Of a stretch of DNA of 64,000 nt, positions 25,531 to 35,091 are shown piece after piece. The translations under genes and the position numbers were made by a program. A model generated the notes under the pieces. The model saw nothing but the letters and a program-made list of their open reading frames with translations. It ran no database searches and was not told where the DNA came from. The stretch is taken from NCBI RefSeq assembly GCF_003815975.1, contig NZ_CP033932.1, forward strand, positions 4,259,501-4,323,500, written 5' to 3'. The number at the start of each line of letters is the position of its first letter. Positions within the stretch are counted from its first letter, which is position 1. The stretch is from Chryseobacterium bernardetii (GTDB lineage: Bacteria > Bacteroidota > Bacteroidia > Flavobacteriales > Weeksellaceae).

Positions 25531-25538
25531 TAGATTAA
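25531..25538. repeat. Right target-site duplication TAGATTAA
   Basis: Exact copy of 21799-21806. Confidence 0.9.
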
Positions 25539-25548
25539 AAATAGTCTT

Positions 25549-26190
25549 TTATCTTATTCGCTTCCTGACAAAAATCTGATATCCCAGATAAATTAATGGC
25601 AGTGACATCACCCCAAGGTATAAAATATTGCTCATTGCCAGTTGTGGGTGCAGAACAATAGAGTATACCAATCCGAAAAAAGCTCCTCCAAGATGGGCAG
25701 CATGCCCCAGGTTATCCCATTGTTTAGGATTCAGCATCATGTATACGGAATATCCGAAATACAAAGTCCCGAACAGCCATCCCGGTAAAAAATTCACACT
25801 GATCTCATTCGGTGCCATGGCTATGGAGGCAAAAATAATTCCTGAAACAGCTCCTGAAGCTCCAATGGCTGAATACCAAGGTTGTTTCTGATAAATCTGC
25901 AGGCTGAATAAGTTTCCAAGGATCATTGATCCGAAATAGATGATCAAAAATCCTATCTGCCCAAAGAAATGAACCACAACCCCCTGGAAAAAATACAGGG
26001 AAAGCATATTGAAAAACAGGTGCATAAAATCTGCATGTAAAAATGCAGAGCTTATCAGCCTTATATATTCTTTACGGTTGGCAATAGCTCCAACATTGAA
26101 TTTATATTTTTCAAAAAGAACCGTATTGTTGAAGCCCATGTAACTAAAGATACAAGTAGCTGCAATAATAATCAAAACAAATATATCCAT
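25549..26190 (-). CDS. Rhomboid family intramembrane serine protease
   Basis: 213 residues with six predicted membrane helices. The rhomboid signature is complete: HADFMHLFFNM (His57, Asn61), the nucleophile GASGAVSG with Ser112, and the base in HAAHLGGAFFG with His166. The protein cleaves membrane helices of other proteins within the cytoplasmic membrane; the substrates are unknown. Its 3' end is just outside the inserted IS element, which lies between it and the AraC gene. Confidence 0.93.
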   Translation of the reverse strand: MDIFVLIIIAATCIFSYMGFNNTVLFEKYKFNVGAIANRKEYIRLISSAFLHADFMHLFFNMLSLYFFQGVVVHFFGQIGFLIIYFGSMILGNLFSLQIYQKQPWYSAIGASGAVSGIIFASIAMAPNEISVNFLPGWLFGTLYFGYSVYMMLNPKQWDNLGHAAHLGGAFFGLVYSIVLHPQLAMSNILYLGVMSLPLIYLGYQIFVRKRIR

Positions 26191-26231
26191 GTGATGCTAT
26201 TTTATTCTTTACTATAAGTTTAAATGCTTTA

Positions 26232-28820
26232 TTATGTTCCTGTTTCCTCATCTGACTGAAACAGGTCTCCGATGGTTCCGCCATCTTCATCCATGCTACC
26301 TGTAGGCTCCGGATCTTCATATACTTCAGGTTCCTCTTCTACAGGTTCAGGAATATTGATATTAATGGCTTTTACTTTAAATTTCGTAAACTGGTTTCCT
26401 ATTGCTTTTATTCCTTTTACAGCAATAAACTCATCAATATTAATGATCTCCGGATCGCGTTCTTTCCCTTTATCCTTTGCAAAAATAATTTCTGCTGTGG
26501 CATCATTCGCTACAATTACATTCTCTATGAAAGACTTCGGATGCTCAGATGGCATGAAGGTCTGTACGTTCAATGTATTTTCCAACAGGAATCTCTTGAT
26601 GAAATAAATATCTTTTTCGCCATCATAGTAAATGCATGTAACCGGCTGCTCAGGCTTCCATTTTTCCAATACCAGATACTCATCATCAAAACGGTTTCCA
26701 AGATCAAATGAAACGAGTTTTACTTCGCCATTAGTATTGATCGTTAATATCCTGTCATCCCCTTTGAAACTGCCCAGTAAAGTACCTCTGCCATCAGCAT
26801 TCAGCCTTCTTACTGTATCATCAAACCAGATCTTTCGTGGAGCCAGTGTAGAAACACCTTCTTCTTTAAGATCTACTTTCTTTACGGCATATTTGGTTAC
26901 GAGATTTCCTTTGGAATCACGGCCTTTGATGGCAAGATCAGAGAAATTGATTTCCATCTTATTTTTTCTGATTCTCGGGTTGGGTTTTAAAAGCACCGTA
27001 ACCGTTTCCGCTTCTCCATTCGGATTGGCTGAAAAATATAAGGTCTCCGAACCTTTTTTATCTGAAGCCAGCGGATAATCTGTATTCCTTGTAACACCGG
27101 TTACAGAGAAACGCTTCATATAATAAGGTCCTTCCCTGCCTTCGCGGTAGATCATGTTGTATACTGTTCTCTTATCGTTTTTCTTCCATACGGCAACGTG
27201 CAGGATATCTTTACCGATAAATGTTTTGGCTTCCACTTTTACTACCTTCATGCTTCCGTCTTTTCTGAAAGTAATAATATCATCAATATCCGAACAGTCA
27301 AACAGATACTGATCTTTTTTCAAAGAAGTCCCGATGAAACCTTCTTCAAAATTAGCATAGAATTTTTCATTGGCAACGGCTACTTTGGTTGCATCAATGG
27401 TATCAAAGATCCTAAGTTCTGTTTTTCTCTGCTTATCTTTTCCGTATTTCTTCTGGATATTCAGATAGTACTCAATAGCATAGGCGATCAGGTTGGCAAG
27501 ATGGTGCTTTACCTGTTCTATTTTTCCTTCCAGGGAGGCGATATTTTCTTTAAATTTATCTAAATCGAACCTTGAGATTCTCTTGATCCTGATCTCTGTT
27601 AATTTTAAGATATCTTCTTCTGTTACGGCTCTCAGAAGATGTTTTGTATGAGGTTTTAATCCTTTATCAATGGTTTTCAGAACATCTTCCCAGGTCTTCA
27701 CTTCTTCAATATCGTGATAGATCCTGTTTTCTATGAAGATTCTTTCCAATGAGGAGAAATGCCAGCTTTCCTGAAGCTCGTGGAGTTCTATTTCAAGCTC
27801 TTTTTTCAACAATGATACGGTATGATCCGTGTTCATTTTCAGAATCTCAGAAACAGACATAAACATGGGCTTATCCCCCACAATCACACAGGCATTCGGA
27901 GAAATTGTTACCTGGCAGTCTGTAAAGGCATACAGAGCATCAATTGTTTTGTCCGGAGATACATCGTTATGAATATGGATCAGGATTTCAACTTTATCTG
28001 AAGTATTATCTTCAATTTTCTTAATCTTGATCTTTCCCTTCTCATTGGCTTTCAGGATAGAATCAATAAGATCACTTGTTGTTTTGGAATACGGAAGTTC
28101 AGAGATCACCAGCGTATGTTTGTCCGTCTGGGTGATTTTGGCTCTGGCTCTTACCTTTCCGCCTCTGTGACCGTCATTGTATTCTGATACATCCAGATAA
28201 CCAGCCGTTAAAAAGTCAGGATAAATTTCGAATTTCTTTCCTTTTAAATAAGCTACAGAAGCGTTAATAAGCTCGTTGAAGTTATGCGGAAGGATTTTGG
28301 TTGAAAGCCCTACCCCAATTCCTTCCACTCCCTGTGCAAGAAGCAAAGGGAATTTTACCGGAAGGTCAATAGGCTCATTGTTTCTGCCATCATAGGATTT
28401 TGTCCATTCCGTTGTTTTGGGATTAAAGACTACTTCCAGGGCAAAAGGGGTCAGCCTGGCTTCAATATACCTTGCTGCTGCTGCAGAATCTCCCGTATAG
28501 ATATTTCCCCAGTTTCCCTGGGTATCAATCAGGAGTTCCTTCTGCCCGATCTGCACCATCGCGTCTGTAATGGAAGCATCACCGTGAGGGTGATATTTCA
28601 TGGTATTTCCCACGATATTGGCCACCTTATTGTAACGGCCGTCCTCCAGTTCCCGCATAGAGTGCATAATTCTTCGCTGAACGGGTTTTAACCCATCATA
28701 TACCGAAGGAATAGCCCTATCCAAAATTACATAGGAAGCATAATCCAGAAACCAGTCTTTGTAGAGACCGGAAACTTTCTTCAAGCTTTCACCCTCATGC
28801 GAATATTCTTCTGTCGTCAT
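26232..28820 (-). CDS. parC: DNA topoisomerase IV subunit A
   Basis: 862 residues. The GyrA/ParC breakage-reunion domain begins at YASYVILDRAIPSVYDGLKPVQRR and contains the catalytic Tyr118 in AAARYIEARL. The C-terminal beta-pinwheel (about 500-810) lacks a clear GyrA box (QRRGGKG), which supports ParC over GyrA. The acidic tail is short. ParC with ParE decatenates chromosomes. Encoded downstream of parE, separated by one small membrane-protein gene. Confidence 0.93.
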   Translation of the reverse strand: MTTEEYSHEGESLKKVSGLYKDWFLDYASYVILDRAIPSVYDGLKPVQRRIMHSMRELEDGRYNKVANIVGNTMKYHPHGDASITDAMVQIGQKELLIDTQGNWGNIYTGDSAAAARYIEARLTPFALEVVFNPKTTEWTKSYDGRNNEPIDLPVKFPLLLAQGVEGIGVGLSTKILPHNFNELINASVAYLKGKKFEIYPDFLTAGYLDVSEYNDGHRGGKVRARAKITQTDKHTLVISELPYSKTTSDLIDSILKANEKGKIKIKKIEDNTSDKVEILIHIHNDVSPDKTIDALYAFTDCQVTISPNACVIVGDKPMFMSVSEILKMNTDHTVSLLKKELEIELHELQESWHFSSLERIFIENRIYHDIEEVKTWEDVLKTIDKGLKPHTKHLLRAVTEEDILKLTEIRIKRISRFDLDKFKENIASLEGKIEQVKHHLANLIAYAIEYYLNIQKKYGKDKQRKTELRIFDTIDATKVAVANEKFYANFEEGFIGTSLKKDQYLFDCSDIDDIITFRKDGSMKVVKVEAKTFIGKDILHVAVWKKNDKRTVYNMIYREGREGPYYMKRFSVTGVTRNTDYPLASDKKGSETLYFSANPNGEAETVTVLLKPNPRIRKNKMEINFSDLAIKGRDSKGNLVTKYAVKKVDLKEEGVSTLAPRKIWFDDTVRRLNADGRGTLLGSFKGDDRILTINTNGEVKLVSFDLGNRFDDEYLVLEKWKPEQPVTCIYYDGEKDIYFIKRFLLENTLNVQTFMPSEHPKSFIENVIVANDATAEIIFAKDKGKERDPEIINIDEFIAVKGIKAIGNQFTKFKVKAININIPEPVEEEPEVYEDPEPTGSMDEDGGTIGDLFQSDEETGT

Positions 28821-28828
28821 CTGTTATA

Positions 28829-29305
28829 TTAATCTTTTTTCTCTTTATTAGCTTTTACAACTTTATTCAGAGAGAGTTTTAAATCATTTACTTCTTTTCT
28901 GGTTAAGTAAGAAATCTGGTACTTTAGTATTGCAGATCCGTTATTCTTACTGGAGACGGTAATATATAGTCTTTTGATAAAGATTATACTGATTACGTCA
29001 TATTTTATCAGTTTATATTTCGGAAACTCATCATGAAGGGGCTTGCTTAAAAAAGGAATGATATTCCTGTTCTTAAAATGCAGAGCTTCGCCATCACTAT
29101 CATATTCAAAAATCTGTCGTCCGTTAAGGTGAAAGATGATCAGCATTAATATGGGAATAATAATCATCAGGTAGCTTTCGATTCCCAACACATGAAATCT
29201 ATACTTATTGACTAAAAATCCTGCTATTCCAAACACTGTAAACATGATCAACAGTGTATTTATGAAGTTATAAAATGATGTTTTACTACGGTTACTTAAT
29301 CTCAT
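28829..29305 (-). CDS. Small membrane protein between parE and parC
   Basis: 158 residues with two membrane helices near 12-32 and 41-60, then a soluble C-terminal domain that resembles a PH-like YcxB/bPH region (RQIFEYDSDGEALHFKNRNI). No family firmly recognised. Its stop is eight bases before the parC start and it follows parE by 27 bases, so it sits in the middle of the topoisomerase IV operon. Confidence 0.75.
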   Translation of the reverse strand: MRLSNRSKTSFYNFINTLLIMFTVFGIAGFLVNKYRFHVLGIESYLMIIIPILMLIIFHLNGRQIFEYDSDGEALHFKNRNIIPFLSKPLHDEFPKYKLIKYDVISIIFIKRLYITVSSKNNGSAILKYQISYLTRKEVNDLKLSLNKVVKANKEKKD

Positions 29306-29332
29306 TGTGATTCTTATATGGTGTTCTTCAGC

Positions 29333-31222
29333 TTATTCGCTGCTTACTTCATCAAGAATTTGTTTTTTGTCAATATCAGAGTCGTCTTCCACTACCAAAT
29401 TCTCAAGAATGAAGGTCTGTCTGTCTGGTGTATTTTTTCCCATATAAAACTCCAGTAGCTGGTCTATGGTCTGATCTTTCCCTACCACTACCGGTTCTAA
29501 ACGGATATCTTTTCCAATAAAATGCTTAAACTCATCCGGAGAGATCTCACCTAATCCTTTGAATCGTGTAATTTCAGGATTTTTTCCAAGTTCATTCAAT
29601 GCTTTTACTCTTTCCGCTTCTGAATAGCAATACCTTGTCTCTTTTTTATTCCTAACCCTGAATAAAGGGGTTTGAAGGATATAAAGGTGGCCGTTTTTAA
29701 TCAAATCCGGAAAAAACTGCAGGAAGAATGTAATCATCAGCAGACGGATGTGCATTCCATCCACATCGGCATCGGTTGCTATAATTACCTGGTTATATCT
29801 CAGGTCTTCCAAACTTTCTTCAATATTTAAAGCGGCCTGTAGAAGGTTGAATTCTTCATTTTCATACACCACTTTCTTTGTCAGCCCATAACAGTTCAGA
29901 GGCTTTCCTTTTAATGAAAATACCGCCTGCGTTTCTACATCTCTTGATTTGGTGATGGATCCTGATGCAGAGTCTCCCTCAGTGATGAAGATCTGGGTAT
30001 CTCCTTTTCTTTCGGCTTTCTGATCGTTATAATGCTGCCTGCAGTCACGCAGCTTTTTATTGTGTAGAGATACTTTTTTAGCCCTTTCTCTCGCCAACTT
30101 CTGAATTCCGGAAAGTTCTTTTCTTTCTCTCTCAGAAATCAGGATTTTTCTTTGGATGGCTTCAGCTATCTCAGGATTTTTGTGTAAGAAATTATCTAGT
30201 TTGCTCTTAAGGAAATCAATCACGAAGGTTCTTACGGTTGGTCCGTTAGGCCCCATATCATTGGATCCGAGTTTTGTTTTGGTCTGAGATTCGAAAACCG
30301 GTTCTTCCACATTAATGGAAATAGCTGCAATAATTGATTTCCTGATATCTGAAGCATCAAAACTCTTATTGAAGAATTCCCGGATTGTTTTTACATAGGC
30401 TTCACGGAAAGCATTCAGGTGAGTACCCCCCTGTGTTGTATTCTGTCCGTTAACGAATGAAAAATAGGTTTCTGTCTGTGATTTATCGGAATGCGTAATT
30501 GCTACTTCAATATCATCGTCCTTCAGGTGAACAATAGGATACAGGATATCACTTTCCAGCTCTTCCTCCAAAAGGTCTTTAAGCCCATTTTCTGAAAAAT
30601 AGGTTTCACCGTTGAATAATATTTTCAGTCCCGGGTTCAGATACGCATAATTACGGAGCATTCTTTCGATATACTCCTTTCTGTATTTGAAATGCAGAAA
30701 GATCTCTCCATCCGGAATAAATGAAATTTCGGTTCCGTTTCTGTCTGAGGTATCTTTTTCATCAAAATTTTCTTTGATCATACCGCGGGAGAATTCTGCA
30801 ACCTTCATTTTTCCATCCCGGAAAGAACGCACTCTGAAGTAGTCTGAAAGGGCATTTACCGCTTTCGTACCCACCCCGTTCAGTCCTACAGACTTCTTGA
30901 ACGCCTTACTGTCGTATTTACCTCCGGTATTCATTTTGGAAACGGCGTCTACCACCTTTCCCAGCGGAATTCCACGACCAAAGTCGCGAACAGTAACCTT
31001 GCCGTCATCCAGCTTTATTTCGATTCTTTTTCCGGCTCTCATCCTGAACTCATCAATAGAGTTATCCAGGATTTCTTTAAGCAAAATGTAAATACCGTCA
31101 TCGGCAGAGGACCCGTCACCAAGCTTCCCGATGTACATGCCGGGACGCAGACGGATATGTTCCTGCCAATCGAGGGTTCTGATATTCTCTTCGGAGTAGG
31201 TTGGATTTATTTCTTGTGACAT
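29333..31222 (-). CDS. parE: DNA topoisomerase IV subunit B
   Basis: 629 residues from ATG 31222 ([17 protein letters not shown]). GHKL ATPase motifs: [19 protein letters not shown] and [13 protein letters not shown]. The TOPRIM part has [10 protein letters not shown] and [11 protein letters not shown]. The length fits ParE (about 630) rather than GyrB. The start is favoured over a TTG/ATG five codons upstream because the promoter element is very close. First gene of the parE - membrane protein - parC unit. Confidence 0.94.
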   Translation of the reverse strand: MSQEINPTYSEENIRTLDWQEHIRLRPGMYIGKLGDGSSADDGIYILLKEILDNSIDEFRMRAGKRIEIKLDDGKVTVRDFGRGIPLGKVVDAVSKMNTGGKYDSKAFKKSVGLNGVGTKAVNALSDYFRVRSFRDGKMKVAEFSRGMIKENFDEKDTSDRNGTEISFIPDGEIFLHFKYRKEYIERMLRNYAYLNPGLKILFNGETYFSENGLKDLLEEELESDILYPIVHLKDDDIEVAITHSDKSQTETYFSFVNGQNTTQGGTHLNAFREAYVKTIREFFNKSFDASDIRKSIIAAISINVEEPVFESQTKTKLGSNDMGPNGPTVRTFVIDFLKSKLDNFLHKNPEIAEAIQRKILISERERKELSGIQKLARERAKKVSLHNKKLRDCRQHYNDQKAERKGDTQIFITEGDSASGSITKSRDVETQAVFSLKGKPLNCYGLTKKVVYENEEFNLLQAALNIEESLEDLRYNQVIIATDADVDGMHIRLLMITFFLQFFPDLIKNGHLYILQTPLFRVRNKKETRYCYSEAERVKALNELGKNPEITRFKGLGEISPDEFKHFIGKDIRLEPVVVGKDQTIDQLLEFYMGKNTPDRQTFILENLVVEDDSDIDKKQILDEVSSE

Positions 31223-31242
31223 ATATGATTTCAGCAAACATA

Positions 31243-31250
31243 CAAAAGTA
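31243..31250 (-). promoter_or_regulatory. -7 element (TACTTTTG) for the parE operon
   Basis: Minus strand TACTTTTG, 21 bases upstream of the chosen parE ATG. Confidence 0.5.
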
Positions 31251-31356
31251 CAAAATTGTCCAAAATTATCCGAATTTTAGTCTTCATTTTTTTATCAACA
31301 TTCTACCTGAAATCAGGATTTATGATAGAAAAAAGTAGACTTAATTGCATGAAAAA

Positions 31357-31390
31357 TAAAAAGCAAATGTTTGTATTCCGACATTTGCTT
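31357..31390 (-). terminator. Terminator after the DUF2867 gene
   Basis: Perfect stem AAGCAAATGT / ACATTTGCTT with a 10-nt loop, followed on the minus strand by TTTTTATTTTT-like sequence. Confidence 0.8.
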
Positions 31391-31396
31391 CTTAAA

Positions 31397-31939
31397 TTAT
31401 TGTTTAGCGCTTTCCAGCTTGCCGATCATATTTTTCAGCATAACCGGAACAATGAGTTGATGAAAAGGACGTACCGGCAAAAAATACAATACTCCCAGCC
31501 AGTTATGGAACTTTACTGTAGTAGAAATCGTTAAAGAATTCTCATCCTGCCCTCCCTGATTTTTATCAAACAACAGGGAAACCCTGAAATCCAGATGCTT
31601 ATCATCTTCACCAAGAACAATCTCATTGCTGGTTTTGTTAAAGACCTTAAAAATGCCCACCTGATCCCCTACTTCACAGCTAAAATCATTGGCTTCTTTC
31701 TCTGCATTTGTTTCTGTACCTGTTTTCAAACCAAACAATCCAACTACCTTGTTTCTGAAAGCAAACATTTTCTTCCCCCACTTGGGTCCGCTCGTAAAAA
31801 AGGCCTTCCCGATTTGGGTAATATCGAAATTCTGTCCGTTTCCAACCACTCCGCCTTCAAAACTATCTACATAATCAAACTTTTCTTTCCCCTGGTACAA
31901 AATAGATTTTGCCGGAAACTCAATCTTTTTAATTTTCAT
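31397..31939 (-). CDS. DUF2867 family protein
   Basis: 180 residues from ATG 31939 (MKIKKIEFPAKSILY). Although the frame is open for a further 59 codons, the promoter element at 31971-31978 lies inside that extension and rules it out. Conserved pieces are FEGGVVGNGQNFDITQIGKAF, WGKKMFAFRNKVVGLFGLKT, DFRVSLLFDK and HNWLGVLYFLPVRPFHQLIV, the pattern of DUF2867, a small SRPBCC-like domain sometimes fused to SDR enzymes. Function unknown; cytoplasmic. Confidence 0.8.
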   Translation of the reverse strand: MKIKKIEFPAKSILYQGKEKFDYVDSFEGGVVGNGQNFDITQIGKAFFTSGPKWGKKMFAFRNKVVGLFGLKTGTETNAEKEANDFSCEVGDQVGIFKVFNKTSNEIVLGEDDKHLDFRVSLLFDKNQGGQDENSLTISTTVKFHNWLGVLYFLPVRPFHQLIVPVMLKNMIGKLESAKQ

Positions 31940-31970
31940 TGTCATTGGTTTTAAATTATTTTTAGCATAA

Positions 31971-31978
31971 CAAATGTA
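31971..31978 (-). promoter_or_regulatory. -7 element (TACATTTG) for the DUF2867 gene
   Basis: Minus strand TACATTTG, 31 bases before the chosen ATG; it sets the start. The rest of the stretch up to 32243 holds nothing else I can support. Confidence 0.55.
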
Positions 31979-32243
31979 AGCATCACAAAGCATATTTAAA
32001 AGCAAAAATTGTATTTTTTTAAACAAATGTTTAACATTATTTTGATAGCTAAAAAAGATGAAAAGAGGTTGAAAGAAAAGCTTTTGAATTAAACAAACCT
32101 GCTTAAGTGAACTCAAATGTTTTAAAATAAAAGCTTTTGTGGCTTTATAGCTTTGTGGTGCCGTAAAGTTTAAACAGCCCTAATATTTAAATGAGCAGTG
32201 TTTTAAATAATTCATTAAATTCGGTATCACAAAAATCTGTTTT

Positions 32244-33392
32244 ATGATACAACTTCCTTTATCGAAACTTTCCAATGTAGGAACTACTATTTTCAGCCAA
32301 ATGACGCAGCTTGCCAATGAAAATGAGGCTATTAATCTCTCCCAGGGATTCCCAGATTTCATGCCGGATCCAGAATTGTTAAACAACGTAGATCATTTTG
32401 TGAAAAAAGGGTTTAACCAATATGCACCTCTAGGCGGAATGATTGGCTTAAAGGAAGAAATTGCAAGAAAAATTGAAAACAGCCATCAAAGCATTTATCA
32501 TCCTGATGCTGAAATTACAGTTACTGCAGGTGGAACCCAAGCTATTTTTACAGCTATTGCCGCTTTTATCAAAAAAGATGATGAAGTCATTATTTTTGAA
32601 CCTGCTTATGACTGTTATGAACCTACCGTTGAGCTATTTGGTGGTATTGTAAAACGATTTGAAATGAAAGCACCGGATTATCAAATCGACTGGACTGTTG
32701 TAAAAAGCCTGATTAGCGATAAAACCAAGATGATTATCCTTAATAATCCGAACAACCCATCAGGAAAAATCTTAAAAGAAAAAGATATCAATGAGCTTAT
32801 TGAACTGGTAAAAGACACTTCTATTCTTATTTTAAGCGATGAAGTGTATGAGAATATTGTCTTTGATGGAAAACAGCATTTAAGCATCTGTAAATATCCC
32901 GAATTGAAAGAAAGAAGTTTGCTGGTTGCTTCATTCGGAAAGCTTTTCCATGTGACAGGCTGGAAAGTTGGATATTGTGCTGCTCCAAAGGCTTTAACAG
33001 ATGAGTTCAGAAAAGTACATCAGTTCAATGTTTTTTGTGTTAATACCCCTGTTCAGCTTGCTTTGGCAGAGTATATGAAAAATGATGAACATTATATTCA
33101 TCTTAATCAGTTCTTCCAGGAGAAAAGAGATTTCCTGAGAAAAGGACTTTCAGGAACTTCGTTTGACCTTTTGGATTGTGAGGGAACATACTTCCAGGCT
33201 GTAAAATACTCTAAGATCTCAGATAAAAATGATTTTGATTTCGCCAGTGAGCTGACGGTTAATCATAAGGTGGCAAGTGTTCCGTTTTCATCATTCTATA
33301 AAAACAAACTGAATGAAAATGTGATCAGACTGTGTTTTGCCAAGAAACAGGAAACACTTGAAAAAGCTTTAGAGAATCTTTCAAAAATATAA
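32244..33392 (+). CDS. Methionine aminotransferase-like PLP enzyme (class I/II)
   Basis: 382 residues. Fold-type I aminotransferase motifs: SQGFPDFMPDPELL near the N-terminus, NNPNNPSGKIL at 167-177, Asp199 in ILSDEVYEN, and the PLP lysine Lys233 in ASFGKLFHVTGWKVGYC. It most resembles the YbdL/kynurenine-aminotransferase-like group acting on methionine and aromatic residues, with the last step of methionine salvage a likely role. Cytoplasmic, monocistronic. Confidence 0.88.
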   Translation: MIQLPLSKLSNVGTTIFSQMTQLANENEAINLSQGFPDFMPDPELLNNVDHFVKKGFNQYAPLGGMIGLKEEIARKIENSHQSIYHPDAEITVTAGGTQAIFTAIAAFIKKDDEVIIFEPAYDCYEPTVELFGGIVKRFEMKAPDYQIDWTVVKSLISDKTKMIILNNPNNPSGKILKEKDINELIELVKDTSILILSDEVYENIVFDGKQHLSICKYPELKERSLLVASFGKLFHVTGWKVGYCAAPKALTDEFRKVHQFNVFCVNTPVQLALAEYMKNDEHYIHLNQFFQEKRDFLRKGLSGTSFDLLDCEGTYFQAVKYSKISDKNDFDFASELTVNHKVASVPFSSFYKNKLNENVIRLCFAKKQETLEKALENLSKI

Positions 33393-33508
33393 CAGTAAGA
33401 TCCAAAAATATTTTATTAACCATCATTAAAAACTTATTTTCAAGAATAAATAAGAAAAAATATGTTTATATTTTTCTCAAATAAGTGATGTAATGTGAAA
33501 ACTTTTCT

Positions 33509-33545
33509 TATATTCGTAATCACCAACTCATTAAAAATCAGAATC
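33509..33545 (+). promoter_or_regulatory. Promoter/leader of the first peptide block
   Basis: TATATTCG (33509-33516) is a near-consensus -7 element. It is followed by a leader ACTCATTAAAAATCAGAATC before the ATG, closely similar to ACTCACTAAAAATCAAAACA before the second peptide block at 36176, suggesting common control or recent duplication. Confidence 0.45.
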
Positions 33546-33716
33546 ATGAAAAGTAAATCACCATCAAAAGGGAAAAAACTGAATAAAAAGGAGCTGCGGT
33601 CAATCAACGGAGGTCTTTTAATGTGCCTTGATCCTTCACTAAGATGCAGACAGTATCATCCCAAGTGTGCGGAGGATCAATGCAAACCAGACCTGCCACT
33701 GGAACCATGGAATTAA
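33546..33716 (+). CDS. GG-leader cysteine-rich (bacteriocin-like) peptide 1
   Basis: 56 residues from ATG 33546; the longer upstream reading is discarded because all paralogues start with MK-x-leader. The leader SKGKKLNKKELRSINGG ends in a double glycine, the cleavage signal for C39-peptidase ABC exporters. The core has four cysteines spaced C-x6-C-x6-C-x4-C and ends PLEPWN. Such genes are annotated as bacteriocin-like in Flavobacteriia, but antimicrobial activity is unproven. No exporter is in the window. Confidence 0.82.
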   Translation: MKSKSPSKGKKLNKKELRSINGGLLMCLDPSLRCRQYHPKCAEDQCKPDLPLEPWN

Positions 33717-33746
33717 TTTAGCCACTTAACCTAAAAATATCACTAT

Positions 33747-33941
33747 ATGAAAAATCAAACTTCTCTAAAAGCAAAGAAACTGAGTAAAAAAGAATTAAAA
33801 ACAATTGCAGGCGGTATGCTGGACTGTATGCCTGCCCAGGAAATCTGCCTGCCACACATGGAGCCATGCCAATCAAACGTTGATGAAAATGGCTGTGCCA
33901 TGATTTCTCCTTATTGCGGGCAAAAAATATGCAGACCTTAA
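33747..33941 (+). CDS. GG-leader cysteine-rich peptide 2 (six-cysteine form)
   Basis: 64 residues. Leader AKKLSKKELKTIAGG, then a six-cysteine core C-x6-C-x6-C-x8-C-x6-C-x4-C. The last four cysteines obey the same rule as the rest of the cluster and ISPYCGQKICRP is nearly shared with peptide 4 (ISPVCGQKECRP). Peptides 2 and 4 are therefore a subfamily and probable duplicates across the SDR/AraC pair. Confidence 0.82.
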   Translation: MKNQTSLKAKKLSKKELKTIAGGMLDCMPAQEICLPHMEPCQSNVDENGCAMISPYCGQKICRP

Positions 33942-33966
33942 CCACACCACTGATAAAATCTAAGCC

Positions 33967-34164
33967 ATGAAAAATAAGAACTTAAGCAGAGGAAAAAAAT
34001 TAGCAAAGTCTGAACTGAAGATAATCAACGGAGGGCTGGGCAGTTACCCATGCGCCCCTAACGGTTACTGTAAATATTACGGGCCCGGATGTAGAGAAAA
34101 AGAATGCCAGCTGCCGGAACCTATAGAGCCAATAGATCCAGATGGTCCTATAGCACTTCCTTAA
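33967..34164 (+). CDS. GG-leader cysteine-rich peptide 3
   Basis: 65 residues. Leader RGKKLAKSELKIINGG, core C-x5-C-x6-C-x4-C, then a proline/acid-rich tail (EPIEPIDPDGPIALP). Last gene of the first block, followed by a terminator. Confidence 0.82.
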   Translation: MKNKNLSRGKKLAKSELKIINGGLGSYPCAPNGYCKYYGPGCREKECQLPEPIEPIDPDGPIALP

Positions 34165-34180
34165 CTGATAAGCCTACCAT

Positions 34181-34218
34181 AAAAAAAGAACCACCTTTAT
34201 CAGGTTGGTTCTTTTTTT
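34181..34218. terminator. Bidirectional terminator after peptide 3 and after the SDR gene
   Basis: AAAAAAAGAACCACCT pairs with AGGTTGGTTCTTTTTTT (one bulge), with A-rich and T-rich flanks that work for both strands. Confidence 0.85.
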
Positions 34219-34239
34219 AGAATAAATTATTGGATCAAT

Positions 34240-35004
34240 TTATAAAAACATTCCTCCTGAAGCTTCAATCCGTTGTCCGTTAATCCATCCTGCATCTTCT
34301 GTACAAAGGAACGCTACAACTCCGCCAATATCATCAGGAAGCCCTACTCTTCCCAAGGCTGTAGCTCCGGCTACCATATCATTAATCTCTTTATCGTCTC
34401 TTACTCTTCCGCCTCCGAAGTCTGTTTCAATAGCTCCGGGTGCAACTACATTCGCTCTGATCTTTCTTATTCCTAATTCTTTAGCCATATATTTGGTTAA
34501 CATCTCCACGCCTGCTTTTATGGAGCCGTAAACGGAAGAACCCGGTGTTGCAAATCTCGCCAATCCTGAAGAAATATTAATAATTCCTCCTCCATCATTG
34601 ATAAAAGACAGCAGCTTCTGTGTTAAGAAAAACACGCCCTTGAAATGAATATCAACAATATCATCCATCTGTTCTTCCGTAACTTCTGTTATAGGTGAAT
34701 ATAAAGCTGTTCCTGCATTGTTGATAAGGTAATCAATGTTTGGGTTTCCGGCAGTTTCTTGTAAATGAGTGGTAACATTTTTCACAAATGCATCAAAACT
34801 TTTACGATCTTTTGTATCCAATTGAAACGCTACCGCATTTCTGCCCATCTCTTTTATTTCGTTAACAACATCTTCTGCTTCATCTCTGTTACTTCTATAA
34901 GTAATGATGACATCCAAACCTTTTTGAGCGATCTTTAGGGCTGAATTTTTTCCTAAACCTCTGTTTCCTCCGGTTACCAATGCTACTTTTGTCTTTGTTT
35001 CCAT
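34240..35004 (-). CDS. SDR family oxidoreductase
   Basis: 254 residues. TGGNRGLGKNSALKI cofactor loop near residue 12, LDTKDRKSF for the second strand, NNAGTAL, catalytic Ser in NISSGLARF and the YGSIKAG Tyr/Lys pair; it ends IEASGGMFL like FabG-type enzymes. Substrate unknown. The divergent-by-order AraC gene lies upstream on the same strand and probably regulates it. This pair splits the peptide cluster. Confidence 0.9.
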   Translation of the reverse strand: METKTKVALVTGGNRGLGKNSALKIAQKGLDVIITYRSNRDEAEDVVNEIKEMGRNAVAFQLDTKDRKSFDAFVKNVTTHLQETAGNPNIDYLINNAGTALYSPITEVTEEQMDDIVDIHFKGVFFLTQKLLSFINDGGGIINISSGLARFATPGSSVYGSIKAGVEMLTKYMAKELGIRKIRANVVAPGAIETDFGGGRVRDDKEINDMVAGATALGRVGLPDDIGGVVAFLCTEDAGWINGQRIEASGGMFL

Positions 35005-35091
35005 ATTTTGGGTTGTTTTAGTGATACAAAGTTGGAATATTTGTGGCAGATAAAGTTTACCCGAATCAATCCAAAATTTGCAAAATTCAAA

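Noticed and set aside
31940..32116. N-terminal extension of the DUF2867 gene
   Set aside because: A TACATTTG promoter element lies inside it and the family starts at about the ATG at 31939.
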